A DNA stretch of 35,767 nt. Source: JAYZDP01 sp036337765 (lineage in GTDB: Bacteria; Acidobacteriota; Thermoanaerobaculia; Multivoradales; Multivoraceae). The notes beneath the pieces were generated by a model. It had not been told where the DNA came from. It saw only the letters and a program-made list of their open reading frames with translations, and did no database searches. Shown here one piece after another: positions 1 through 10,890 of this stretch (its first letter is position 1; each line of letters opens with the position of its first letter). Location of the stretch: contig JAYZDP010000032.1 in assembly GCA_036337765.1 (NCBI GenBank), forward strand, positions 1-35,767, given 5' to 3'. The position numbers and the translations under genes were made by a program.

Positions 1-2122
<2,122 letters not shown>

Positions 2123-2214
2123 ATCTATATCTTGGCCTTTGCAGACGGAGTGCAACTCCGCTCGGCGCGCCTGTCGCCAGTGTCCAAATCCAGTTTCAAC
2201 ACGAGAGTTTGAGT
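2123..2214 (+). other. 23S-5S internal transcribed spacer
   Basis: About 90 bases separate the end of 23S from the start of 5S. No tRNA cloverleaf or protein-coding frame is visible. The stretch is presumably removed during rRNA processing. Confidence 0.8.
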
Positions 2215-2332
2215 TCTCGGTGGTTGTAGCGAGGGGGATCCACCCGTTCCCATTCCGAACACGGCAGTTAAGCCCCTCAGCGCCGATGGTACTGCGTGGG
2301 CAACTGCGTGGGAGAGTAGGTCGCTGCCGGGA
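2215..2332 (+). rRNA. rrf: 5S ribosomal RNA
   Basis: The central part is a near-consensus 5S rRNA: GGATCCACCCGTTCCCATTC, then the GAACACGG and AGTTAAGCCCCTCAGCGCC blocks and the GGGAGAGTAGGTC block. The ends were placed by pairing the terminal helix (TCTCGG at the 5' end with CCGGGA at the 3' end, one G-T wobble), giving 118 bases, the normal length. It lies about 90 bases after 23S in the same orientation and is followed five bases later by a terminator hairpin, so it is the last gene of an rrn operon. Confidence 0.96.
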
Positions 2333-3334
2333 TTATGAGGGCGGGAATGGCAACACCATTCCCGCCCTCTTCCCTTTTCTGGACCTCGGCGATCGGCCGC
2401 TGTCGAACACGGCCCTGACGTGGGTGTCCGAGCTGAGGCGCTCGGCGATCTCGGCCGCGTCGATCCGCTTGCCGTCGATCTCGTGATTCAGGGCGTGGAC
2501 GACGGACGCTGAGAAGAACCGCCTGTAATCCTCGTTCTCGGTGAGCATCCGGTACGCCAAGCGACGGGGACCCGACGTCTGACTCGGGCCCTTGGTGACG
2601 AACCACAGGAGATCCTTCTGCCAGCCGTAGCGGGGTTGCCGTCTGGGGACCCGCAAGCTGAAGTCGAAGTCCCAGCTGATCCAGAACCACTTGGCGTCGG
2701 CTGCGCTGAGGTCTTTGACCAGGTGGCTCTGGTGTCGTAGGTCAGGGGCGTGATGAAGTGCCAGAGCTTCTTCGCGCCGTCGGCCGTCGGATTGTCGGTC
2801 CTGGACGGCGGCGATCAGCTGGGGTCCGTCGAAGCCCGATCGTGGCCCCGAAGCGCGCCGTGCCGTTGTCGAAATAGGTCGCGTAGGCCGGGATCTCCCA
2901 CTCGCGCCCTCGCGCCTGGGGCCGCTCGTAGAGGCGGCGCAGATGGCACGATTCGACGGCGACCGACATCGCCGGTAGCCCCTGCTCCACGGCGGCGCGA
3001 TCCGCCATCTGCGAGTTCGGCAGGTTCTCGACCGCTAGGTGCCCCGGTGCGTAGCGGTGATCGGCGCACTCGCTCGGCACGTCGCTGTCGCGGAGGCCTC
3101 GCCGGCGGACCTGCGGTAGCTCCCAGCTCTCGTCGGGCGCCGGTGCGAGATGGAGGGCTCCGCGATCGACGACAGGAGGCGATGGGTGGTTCGCGAGCCG
3201 AAGGCCGATAAGGGGAGCGCGTCCTCGATCAGGCCAGCCCACTCGGGCGTCGCCCGCAAACCGAGAAACATCATGCCTGCGAGCGCGGCGACCAGAACCG
3301 AGAGTCTCTCCAGACCGTGGTGGTGGCGCCTCAC
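2333..3334 (-). pseudogene. Degraded CotH-family protein gene
   Basis: Three blocks in different minus-strand frames together resemble a CotH kinase-family protein. Block one starts with a possible GTG at 3334 (AGGA upstream), has a single membrane segment (LSVLVAALAGMMFLGL) and runs to about 3170. Block two (frame ending at 2742) carries LPAMSVAVES, then RGREWEIPAYATYFDNGTA and GATIGLR, matching the CotH pattern of an RGREWERPA segment followed by GLRxHGG. Block three (about 2815-2333) carries DAKWFWISWDFDFSL, like the WYWIPWDLD signature, and a C-terminal helix (MLTENEDYRRFF). Only about 50 codons separate the GLR and WFWISWDFD motifs, where several hundred residues are normal, so the middle appears deleted. 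The tail reads through the rrn terminator. Sequencing error alone would not explain the missing core. Confidence 0.6.
2337..2380 (+). terminator. Intrinsic terminator of the rrn operon
   Basis: A perfect 14-bp stem (GAGGGCGGGAATGG pairing with its complement at 2356-2369) closes a five-base loop (CAACA) and is followed by a T-rich tract (TTCCCTTTTCT). It begins five bases after 5S rRNA. The decayed CotH reading frame on the other strand runs into it. Confidence 0.93.
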
Positions 3335-3530
3335 CGTGCCGATCCTGCCACAGTGGCGATCGGCCGGAGTCCAAGCCTCGGCTCCGACCTTTCGCGGCCG
3401 GCAGCTATGCTTGCCAGCCTGCGAGGGAATCGCTGACACTTGCATCCAGTAGAGGCCGTTCTACAATTCCGACCTTGGCGATCACATCGCGGGACTCAAG
3501 GGCGCGGTGGAGCGCCGGTCAGGGGGGGAG

Positions 3531-5078
3531 ATGGAGGTAGACCTAATTGCGCTCGGCGTCATCGTCGCCTATCTGGTAGGGACGACGCTCGTCGGTAGCC
3601 TTCTCGCGCGGCGCAGCTCCGGATCGAATGCCTGGGCCGCTGGCGGCGGTCAGATGGGCGTTCTGATGATCGCCGTTGGCATCGCGGGTACACGCATCGG
3701 AGGCGTCGGTACCTACGGCGTGGCCGGCGACGTGATCACCACCGGGCTGTGGAACCTCTGGTACGGCGTCAACACCTTTCTGGCGTTGGCACTCGTCGGA
3801 CTCTTCTTCGCGGTTCCCTACCGGCGACTTCGCCTTCACACGGTGGGCGAGATCTTCTCGCTGCGCTTCAACTCGCGGCGCTGCCAGGTCCTGACCAGCC
3901 TGTGCGTGCAGACCGAGTACCTGATCGTCAACATCCTGGAGCCCTTCGTCATTGCCTCCATTCTCGTCGGTGTCACCGGCATGCCGTTCGGCATCGCTGT
4001 CTTCATCGCCGCGATCGTGCTGATCTCCTATACGGCCCTCGGCGGCCTGTGGGGATCAGCGGTGACCAACCTCATTCACTGCGTGGTGATGCTCGTTGGC
4101 TTGTCCCTGGTGCTGTTGGTCGGCATCAACCACTTAGGCGGCTGGGGTGAAGTCGTGCAACGCGTCGACGTCGGCTTGGCTGAGAGCGGGATGGAATCGA
4201 CAAGCTGGTGGAGCTTCGTCGGGGCTGGCTGGATGGCGGTCATCGCGATGTTCTTCTCCGCCGCTGTGCACACACCGGCGGCTTCGATCTACGTCAACTT
4301 CTCCTCCGCTGCCAAGAGCGAGAAGAGCATCGTCCCGGCCTTCATGTGGGCGGGCGTCATCGCCTCGGTGATGCCCTTTCTCGCCGGCGGAATCGGCGTC
4401 CTGACGTTGGCCGAGTACGGAGCGAGTGCGCAGGGAAGTGGCTACTCCCTCATCACCCGGCTGGCGACGCAACTCGATCCACTCATCGGCGGAGTCGCCC
4501 TCGCGGCGGTTCTCGCCGCAGTGATCTCGTCCGGCGGCCCGATCCTCCTGTCGTCGTCGACCATGTTCGTGACCGACTGGATCCCGGGAGCCAAGGCCTG
4601 GAGCTCTGAGAAGAAGCTCAAGGCCTTCCGGATCACCACGGCGGCCTACGGCCTGCTCGCCGCAACCATCGCCTGGCAGGGGCAGATCGGCTCGATTCTC
4701 GATCTGCTGCTTCTGGGGTTTGCCATGGTGGTGCCTCCCCCCATCGCGGTCGGCGACCACATCTAAAGGCCTCGGACCACCGAAAAGGGGGCCTTCTGGG
4801 GCATCACGATCGGCTACGGGCTCGGTCTCAGCTGGTACGGCCTGATCCGTTGGGCGGAGGCGGTTGAGTTCGCGGTAACGGCTGACTCGGGTGCCTTCAC
4901 CCGACTCTTCCACTGGCTGTTCGTTTTCGAGGGCGAGGGGATCGACCCGTCGTACGTGACGACCCTCGTGCCGCTCATCGCCGTGCCCCTGATCTCGTTG
5001 CTCACCAAGCAGGCGGACGACGGCGGCGAGTTCTACGAGTACCTTGCCGGTACGAAAGAGAGAGTCGTCGAAGCGTAG
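3531..5078 (+). pseudogene. Sodium:solute symporter family gene interrupted by an in-frame stop
   Basis: The product is a multi-pass SSS-family membrane transporter, which couples uptake of a small solute to sodium. Start ATG 3531 is preferred over GTG 3507 because a G-rich ribosome site (AGGGGGGGAG) sits just upstream. Many hydrophobic helices follow, with family-like features such as the Gly-rich GIAGTRIGGVGTYG stretch in the second helix region and TPAASIYVNF further on. Translation ends at TAA 4764-4766. The same frame then stays open for 103 codons to TAG 5076-5078 and encodes the expected continuation (RTTEKGAFWGITIGYGLGL, a final helix VTTLVPLIAVPLISLL and a charged tail). No frame change is needed, so a nonsense mutation (with neighbouring substitutions) is the simplest reading. 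A truncated 411-residue protein might still be made. The substrate cannot be told. Confidence 0.72.
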
Positions 5079-5138
5079 AAGGTTCGCGCGGCTAACGCCC
5101 CCGAAACTCGCCGGCCTAGGATCCTGCTGCGCAGGCTT

Positions 5139-7661
5139 CTAGGGGTAGTAGCCTGCCAGGGTGCGGACCGTGGTGCGGGGACGCTTGACTTCGAGGTCGA
5201 CGTAGCGGAAGTCCTCGCGGCTCGAGGTGTTCGTCGACTGGTAGGCGATGAGGTACTGCGCGCGCAGGTCCTGCTGAACGAGGGCGTAGACACCCGAGAG
5301 ATCGTCGACGTTCTTGATGAAGTAGCTGCGCCCGCCGGTCTGGTTGGCGAGCGTGATGAGTCGTCGGCGGGCGCCACCATCGTCCATGTTCAGTCCGATC
5401 GAATAGATCGTCACTCCGGCGCGGCGCGCATAGTCGAGGGTTTCGGAAAAGTCGAAGCGGCTCACCTCGTCCTTCCCGTCTGACAGCAGCAGAATCGCCC
5501 GCTGGCCCTTGATGCCGGTGAAGTAGTAGAGGGTGAACATCATCGAGTCGTAAAGCGCCGTCTGACCTTCAGCGGTAAGACCCTGAAGCCCGGCACCGAG
5601 GGCCCGCTGCTCGTTCGTGAACTCGACGGCGATGTTGGGGAAGCGGTTGAAGGTGATGATCGCCGCGCGGTCCTTCGGTGTCACTGCCTGTTCGAAGAAG
5701 CGCAGCGCGGCGTGGCGCGCCTGCCCGAGCGCCCCGCCCATCGATGCCGAGTTGTCGATCAGTATGACGGCGTGAAACGGCAGATTCTCGACCCTGTCGA
5801 AGCGGTTGATGGTCTGCTCCACGCCGTCCTCGAAGATGCGGAAATCCCGCTCGGCGAGGTCCTCGACCGGCCGCCCATCGGTGTCGCGCACCGCCGCGTA
5901 GAGCTCAACGAACTGGATGTCCATCTCCTCGAGCACATCCGGAGCGTTGATGAACGCCACGTCTTCTGTCGAATTGCCATCGACCAGGTGGGCGACGGTT
6001 CGGATGTAGGCGGGCGCGCCGCCGTTTGCCAGGCGGATCGGCTGCACGAAGGGCTCCTGAAACAGGGTTGCCACCAGCCGCTCGTTGAGGAAGAACTCGA
6101 CCCGTTCGAGGGTCCGTCCCTTCGGTAGGTCCACCTCGGCGCGAGCTCGGACGCTGTCGTCGTACTCGCGACCCCAGAAAGGTTCTACCAGACGTACACC
6201 GAAGCGGTGCTCTCCGGCGTTGACCAGCAGCTCGTCTTCGGCCACGACTTTGCCATCGGCGTCCAGCGCGGAGGCGCGCAGGTTGCGCAATCGCGGGAAG
6301 GGGCCGAGGTCGATTTCGACGTTCCAGGGTGGGTTGTTCCTGGTCACCGTCGTCCGCTCGTCGAGCGAGAAGACCACCCGCTCGATGTTCGATCCCGAGG
6401 TCAAGGTGTCAAAGCGAACGAACCCTTGATGCAGGTCGCCCGGCGGCGCCACCAGCCGGATGGCCGTCTCTTCGGAGCCGACCGCTTCTGAGGCCTCGCG
6501 AAAGAGCTGCATCGTCTCGTTGTCACGATCGTCGGGGATCTCCGCGATCTCCTCCATGCGCGGCACGTCGATCTCCGCCTCGTGGATGAAGAAGGCGTTG
6601 CCGTTGAGGTCGTGCACTTTGTGAATCAGGACATAGGGCCCGGGTCGAAGGTAGCGCTGGTAGGCCATCGGGATGCCGCTCGGCGGCGCCTCCGACTTGG
6701 CCAGTCCGAACTTGTAACGGAAGTTCTCGAACAGCTGACCCTCCTGGAGAATCTCGCCGTTCACTTCGAAGTTGTACGACTCGAACCCGGCGAACTCCTC
6801 GAGGGTCGCTTCCTCGAGCGGGACCTGAAAGGTGGTCTGGACCACGGTCCTCGATTGCACCCGCCCCAGGAAGTGAGTCGCGATTTCCGCCTCGAGGGTC
6901 TTCGCGCCTTCGGGAAGCTCCGTCGAGAACGAGTGAAAGGTCGCGATCCACTCCTCGCTCTGCGGCCGCGGCTTGGCGAGTGCCCGGTCCAGCGAAATGT
7001 CGTAACTGGCGCCCTGGTTGCGGATCGTTGTGAGGATGTCGTCCATTCGGTTGCCGTTCAGACACCCCTTTGCGTTGCGCGCGATGCGCTCCAGGTTGCC
7101 CAGGCCAGGACGCCAGATCCGTGCCCGACCCAACCCGGCTTGGCGCACGAATACCAAGAGAAACGGGAAACGGGCTACATCGCTGTCGCGGTACTGCCAG
7201 ACGATTACTGGCATGCGAGTCGTGGTGCAGCGCACCTCGAGCGTTCGATGCGGCTCACCGTGCACCAGAAAGACACGGGCGCGATCGTCGTCGAGGGTCT
7301 CGTACTCCGACTCGGCGATGTAGACCCGCTCGTCCCACCGTTCCTTGAGCTCGTTGCGGCCGGTCTGTGGGTAGGGGTCGCGGACCTGCCAGAACTTGCG
7401 AATGAACGCGTCGCGGTGGTGATCGCGCTTGAGCTCGAGAAAAGCCTCACCCTCTACGTGGGTGATCAGAGGATCGGCCCGGCGTAGCCAGCTAATGTGC
7501 CGGTCCTCCATCTCGTCGAGCAGCGCGGCGGCCTCGTCAGGCGAGCGCGGGGAGGGCGGACGCTGAGCCGCGGTCGGAGCCGTGACGGCGAGGAGTGAGG
7601 CTGCGAGGATAAGTACGAAGGATGACAGCGGCACGAGTGGACTACCAAGCGAGACAGTCAC
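5139..7661 (-). CDS. Exported GWxTD-domain and VWFA-domain protein
   Basis: This 840-residue protein begins with a signal peptide (residues about 12-32, ending TAAQ). Residues about 45-200 resemble the GWxTD module found in Acidobacteriota (FWQVRDPYPQTGRNELKERW, then a conserved VFLVHGEPH). The C-terminal third, from about residue 583, is a VWFA-related domain of the TIGR03436 type. Its metal-ion-dependent adhesion site is complete: Asp636-Asn-Ser638-Ala-Ser640, Thr701 and Asp728 in LLSDGKDE. The middle looks like beta-sandwich repeats. GTG 7661 is used as start, and GTG 7634 is an alternative that keeps the signal peptide. Predicted to act outside the cytoplasm in protein-protein contacts; ligand unknown. 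It converges with the broken symporter and diverges from the exported YHS-like gene. Confidence 0.9.
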   Translation of the reverse strand: MTVSLGSPLVPLSSFVLILAASLLAVTAPTAAQRPPSPRSPDEAAALLDEMEDRHISWLRRADPLITHVEGEAFLELKRDHHRDAFIRKFWQVRDPYPQTGRNELKERWDERVYIAESEYETLDDDRARVFLVHGEPHRTLEVRCTTTRMPVIVWQYRDSDVARFPFLLVFVRQAGLGRARIWRPGLGNLERIARNAKGCLNGNRMDDILTTIRNQGASYDISLDRALAKPRPQSEEWIATFHSFSTELPEGAKTLEAEIATHFLGRVQSRTVVQTTFQVPLEEATLEEFAGFESYNFEVNGEILQEGQLFENFRYKFGLAKSEAPPSGIPMAYQRYLRPGPYVLIHKVHDLNGNAFFIHEAEIDVPRMEEIAEIPDDRDNETMQLFREASEAVGSEETAIRLVAPPGDLHQGFVRFDTLTSGSNIERVVFSLDERTTVTRNNPPWNVEIDLGPFPRLRNLRASALDADGKVVAEDELLVNAGEHRFGVRLVEPFWGREYDDSVRARAEVDLPKGRTLERVEFFLNERLVATLFQEPFVQPIRLANGGAPAYIRTVAHLVDGNSTEDVAFINAPDVLEEMDIQFVELYAAVRDTDGRPVEDLAERDFRIFEDGVEQTINRFDRVENLPFHAVILIDNSASMGGALGQARHAALRFFEQAVTPKDRAAIITFNRFPNIAVEFTNEQRALGAGLQGLTAEGQTALYDSMMFTLYYFTGIKGQRAILLLSDGKDEVSRFDFSETLDYARRAGVTIYSIGLNMDDGGARRRLITLANQTGGRSYFIKNVDDLSGVYALVQQDLRAQYLIAYQSTNTSSREDFRYVDLEVKRPRTTVRTLAGYYP

Positions 7662-7810
7662 GATATACTACGGCTCCTCCGTCCCCCTCGGATGGGTTGT
7701 CGGGTTTCGGAGGGGCGGCGAGAGAGCCGAGATCAGATCCCGACCGTAGAGCTATAGACAGATCGGTTGCACAGGTGCGACCCCGGATGGAATCGCCGAA
7801 GGAGCTAGTG

Positions 7811-8368
7811 ATGATTCGCAAGACCCCAGTACAGACGAGCATTCTGGTTATCGCCTTGACCCTCCTGGCCGCTGGCGTCGCGCTCGCGCAGCTGCCCCCA
7901 GAGGCGGTCCTGCTCGACAAGGTGAAGATCCCCCAGAAGCTCGACGCAGTCGCGATCGACCCGGTCACCCTCGAGGAGAACGCCGACGGCGCGGTTGATT
8001 GGAGCCACGGCGGCGTGTCCTATCGCGGTGTCGCAGCCTCGAAGGACGAGTTCCCGAAGTCGCCAGACAAGTTCGTCATGGCGCACAAGAAGGAGCTCTA
8101 CGTCCGCAACTTCATGCTCGCCATGTCCACCATCTGGTGCCCGATCACCGACGAGGTCACCCCGGGCGGTCGCCTCCAGGTCGAAGGTCACGGCCTGCAC
8201 TGGGAGAGCTGCTGCTCATTTTGCGATGAGGAGATGGTGCCCGAGAACTTCACCGAGGCGCTCGAGCAGCTACGCAAGCGTGCTGAGGCCAGCTACCAGC
8301 TGACCGGTGGCCGCTACACCGAAGGCGCATCGAGCCCCGTCGAAGGCGCCATCGACGAGAACGTCTAG
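7811..8368 (+). CDS. Exported small protein with tandem YHS-like modules
   Basis: Start ATG 7811 is set by the ribosome site AAGGAG at 7799-7804, six bases upstream. The 185-residue product has a clear signal peptide (MIRKTP, hydrophobic core, cut after ALAQ near residue 27). Two segments resemble the YHS/TRASH metal-binding fold. Residues about 49-93 (DPVT, WSHGGVSYRGVAAS, FPKSPDKFV) have no cysteines. Residues about 110-150 have Cys110 in CPITDEV and a CCSFC cluster (Cys134, 135, 138) before a helix. The spacing of a CP motif, a strand pair, then CCxxC and a helix matches YHS domains that bind heavy metals. The substrate metal is unknown. Two hairpins follow the gene. The assignment rests on pattern similarity, not on a search. 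Confidence 0.82.
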   Translation: MIRKTPVQTSILVIALTLLAAGVALAQLPPEAVLLDKVKIPQKLDAVAIDPVTLEENADGAVDWSHGGVSYRGVAASKDEFPKSPDKFVMAHKKELYVRNFMLAMSTIWCPITDEVTPGGRLQVEGHGLHWESCCSFCDEEMVPENFTEALEQLRKRAEASYQLTGGRYTEGASSPVEGAIDENV

Positions 8369-8425
8369 CCAGACTCCTCCGGAGTCGGTCTAGACGACCG
8401 CCGGGGACTTCGCGTAGCGAAGTCC
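8365..8425 (+). repeat. Two tandem inverted repeats (RNA hairpins) between genes
   Basis: The first hairpin has a GACTCC stem (8372-8377) pairing with GGAGTC (8381-8386) around TCC, extended by CTAG at both ends, and it overlaps the stop codon of the upstream gene. The second is a perfect 9-bp stem, GGACTTCGC (8405-8413) with GCGAAGTCC (8417-8425), loop GTA. No T-run follows either, so they may attenuate transcription or protect the 3' end rather than act as simple terminators. Confidence 0.6.
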
Positions 8426-8463
8426 GCAAGAATGGCGCGGTCGAAGAAGAAGCTCGGCCCGAC

Positions 8464-9027
8464 GTGCCCAGAATCACCAAGGTCTACACCAAGACCGGTG
8501 ATGATGGCACCACCGGGCTCGGCGTCAAGAAGCGCGTCCGCAAGGACGACCCGCGTGTGGAGGCCTATGGTTCGGTCGACGAACTGAGCTCCATCCTCGG
8601 TGTCGCCTTCGCCGAGGGACTCGACGAGACCCTCGTCGACCCAGTGCGTCGCATCCAGAACGACCTCTTCCACCTCGGCTCGGATCTCTGCATCCCCGAA
8701 GAGGACAAGCAGACCCTCGAAGTCCCGACCATAGAGGCCCGCCACGTCGACATGCTCGAGAGCTGGATCGACGAATGGTCCGAGTCCCTCGAGCCGCTTG
8801 CCAACTTCATCCTCCCCGGCGGCACCCGCGGCGCCGCCACCCTCCACTGGGCCCGAACCGTCTGCCGCCGCGCCGAGCGCCGCCTCGTCACCCTCGAGGC
8901 TTCAGAACCCATAGGCCCCTACGCCGTCCGCTACCTAAACCGCCTCTCCGACCTCCTATTCGTAGCAGCCCGCTACGAGAACCAGGCCAAGCAAACCCCA
9001 GAAACCCTCTGGGACAGCCACCTCTAA
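8464..9027 (+). CDS. PduO-type cob(I)alamin adenosyltransferase
   Basis: This 187-residue protein transfers the adenosyl group of ATP to reduced corrinoid, making adenosylcobalamin. The family's ATP-binding N-terminus is present (TKTGDDGTTGL, residues about 9-19), followed by YGSVDELSS and, near the C-terminus, the RYLNRLSDLLFVAAR helix that carries conserved Arg, Asn and Asp residues around the active site. Length is normal for the family. The start is GTG 8464, without a convincing ribosome site; no better in-frame start is seen. It is cytoplasmic. It probably serves adenosylcobalamin enzymes encoded elsewhere, since no B12-dependent gene lies in this window. Confidence 0.93.
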   Translation: MPRITKVYTKTGDDGTTGLGVKKRVRKDDPRVEAYGSVDELSSILGVAFAEGLDETLVDPVRRIQNDLFHLGSDLCIPEEDKQTLEVPTIEARHVDMLESWIDEWSESLEPLANFILPGGTRGAATLHWARTVCRRAERRLVTLEASEPIGPYAVRYLNRLSDLLFVAARYENQAKQTPETLWDSHL

Positions 9028-9096
9028 CCCTCACTCTGAAACCCCGTCTCACTCGAAGCGAGGCGCCCGCCCGCTCGCGGCCCTACCAGCAGCTCC

Positions 9097-10818
9097 CTAC
9101 AGCTCGAGCGTCTCGCGAAGAACCTCTTCGACAGTCGTCATCCCCATTCGAATCTTCTCCAGACCCGAATGCCGCAACGAAATCATGCCGTTGTCGAGCG
9201 ACTTCTGTCGTAGTTCGAAGGTGCTGGCGCCACTGAGTACGAGGTCGCGGATGTCCTCGTCGACCACCATCACTTCGTACAGGCCGATGCGTCCCTTGTA
9301 CCCGGTGTGGCTGCAAAGCTCGCAGCCCACGCCCTTGTAGAGAGTCAAGCTGTTGGCTTCCGACTCACTGAAGCCGATATTCATCAGCGCCGCCGGTGGC
9401 ACGTCGCTCTCCTGCTTGCAGCTGGTGCAGATTCGGCGCACGAGCCGCTGTGCGGCGACCATGTGCACCGAGGTCGTGACCAGGAAAGGCTCGATGCCCA
9501 TGTTCATCAGTCTGTTGATCGAGGACGGAGCATCGTTGGTATGCAGGGTCGAGAGCACAAGATGTCCGGTCATGGCGGCCTTGATCGCCACCTCCGCGGT
9601 CTCGAAGTCTCGAATCTCACCAACGAGGATGATGTTGGGGTCCTGCCGCAGGAAGGATCGCAGCGAGGCCGCGAAGTTCAGGCCGATGTTCTCCCTCACC
9701 TGCACCTGATTGATGCCGGGCAGGTTGAACTCGACCGGATCTTCGGCGGTGATGATGTTGACCTCGGGAGTATTGATTCGCGACAGCGCCGAGTAGAGCG
9801 AGTTCGTTTTTCCGGACCCGGTGGGACCGGTGATCAGCACCATGCCGTAGGGCCTGAGGATCGCCTGCTCGAAACGTCGCAGCGACTCGGGCTCGAAGCC
9901 GAGCTTCGTCATGTCGAGCATCAGGTTGTCCTTGTCGAGGAGACGCAGGACGATCTTCTCGCCGAACAGCGTCGGCAGCACCGAGACACGGAAATCGAGA
10001 TCCTTGATGCGTTCACCCAGCCGGGTCTTCATCTTGATCCGGCCGTCCTGCGGCAGGCGCTTCTCGGCGATGTCGAGCCGCGCCATGATCTTCAGGCGCG
10101 AGGTGATCGCCTGCTTGAGCTTCAGGGGCGGGTTCATCACCTCATAGAGAATGCCGTCGATGCGGTACCGGACTCGGTACTCCTTCTCAAACGGCTCGAT
10201 GTGGATATCCGAGGCGGCGCGCTTGATCGCGTCGTACAGAATGACGTTGACCAGCCGGACGACCGGTGCTTCCTCAGCGCGCTCCTCGAGCTCTTGGAGG
10301 TCGAGCTCGTCGTCCTCTTCGAGGACCTGGAGATCGCCCTCGTCCTCTCCATCGTCGATGTCGTCCATGACCTTTTTCAGCTCAACCGCGTGGGTCGTGC
10401 CGTAGTAGTGGTCGATGGCTGCCCTAAGCGCCTCCTCGGAGGCCACCACTGGCTCGACCGAGTAGCCGGTCATGAACTTGATGTCGTCGAGCGCGAAGAC
10501 GTTCGTCGGGTCGGTCATGCCGACCGTCAGCCGCGCTGCGGCCTTGGAGATAGGCAAAACCGTGTACTTGCGCGCCAGCTCGGCGGGGATGGTCTTGATC
10601 ACCGAGGGATCGACCTTGATCTCGTTGAGATCGACCGCAGGCACGCCGAAGTGCTGCGACATGAAGTCGACCAGCTCGCCGTCCTTGACGTAGCCCAGCC
10701 CTACCAGCTTCGAGTCCAGCCGTCCGCCGTCCTCCTTCTGGGCTGCTTGCGCCGACTCGAGCTGTTCCTGGCTGATCTTTCCCGCCTGGACGAGCACAGC
10801 GCCCATACGGTCGTCCAT
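9097..10818 (-). CDS. pilB: Type IV pilus assembly / type II secretion ATPase PilB (GspE family)
   Basis: This cytoplasmic hexameric ATPase powers pilus extension. The 573 residues comprise an N-terminal MshEN domain (about 1-145), a very acidic linker (about 152-184) and the secretion ATPase core. Walker A is GPTGSGKT at 331-338, Walker B is ILVGEIRD at 397-404, and the TGHLVLSTLHTNDA segment follows. The zinc-binding tetracysteine (Cys464, 467, 499, 502) separates PilB/GspE from the retraction ATPase PilT. Start ATG 10818 has GGGAGA a few bases upstream. The gene stands alone: no other pilus genes are adjacent, and the downstream neighbour on this strand is absent because the adenosyltransferase converges. 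PilB and GspE are hard to separate by sequence; PilB is favoured because no secretin or pseudopilin genes are nearby. Confidence 0.93.
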   Translation of the reverse strand: MDDRMGAVLVQAGKISQEQLESAQAAQKEDGGRLDSKLVGLGYVKDGELVDFMSQHFGVPAVDLNEIKVDPSVIKTIPAELARKYTVLPISKAAARLTVGMTDPTNVFALDDIKFMTGYSVEPVVASEEALRAAIDHYYGTTHAVELKKVMDDIDDGEDEGDLQVLEEDDELDLQELEERAEEAPVVRLVNVILYDAIKRAASDIHIEPFEKEYRVRYRIDGILYEVMNPPLKLKQAITSRLKIMARLDIAEKRLPQDGRIKMKTRLGERIKDLDFRVSVLPTLFGEKIVLRLLDKDNLMLDMTKLGFEPESLRRFEQAILRPYGMVLITGPTGSGKTNSLYSALSRINTPEVNIITAEDPVEFNLPGINQVQVRENIGLNFAASLRSFLRQDPNIILVGEIRDFETAEVAIKAAMTGHLVLSTLHTNDAPSSINRLMNMGIEPFLVTTSVHMVAAQRLVRRICTSCKQESDVPPAALMNIGFSESEANSLTLYKGVGCELCSHTGYKGRIGLYEVMVVDEDIRDLVLSGASTFELRQKSLDNGMISLRHSGLEKIRMGMTTVEEVLRETLEL

Positions 10819-10890
10819 GAGTTCTCCCTAGTGATACCTCGGAGCTATCTTATAGCAGTGTCTCAATATAACAGCGCCGCGAGCGGGCAG
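10819..10890 (-). promoter_or_regulatory. AT-rich leader, likely pilB promoter region
   Basis: The 72 bases between pilB and the end of the heptosyltransferase gene are the most AT-rich stretch nearby. They contain TATATT and TATAAG on the minus strand at about 10848-10868, either of which could be a -10 element. No good -35 at the right distance was found, so the exact promoter is not assigned. Confidence 0.35.
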
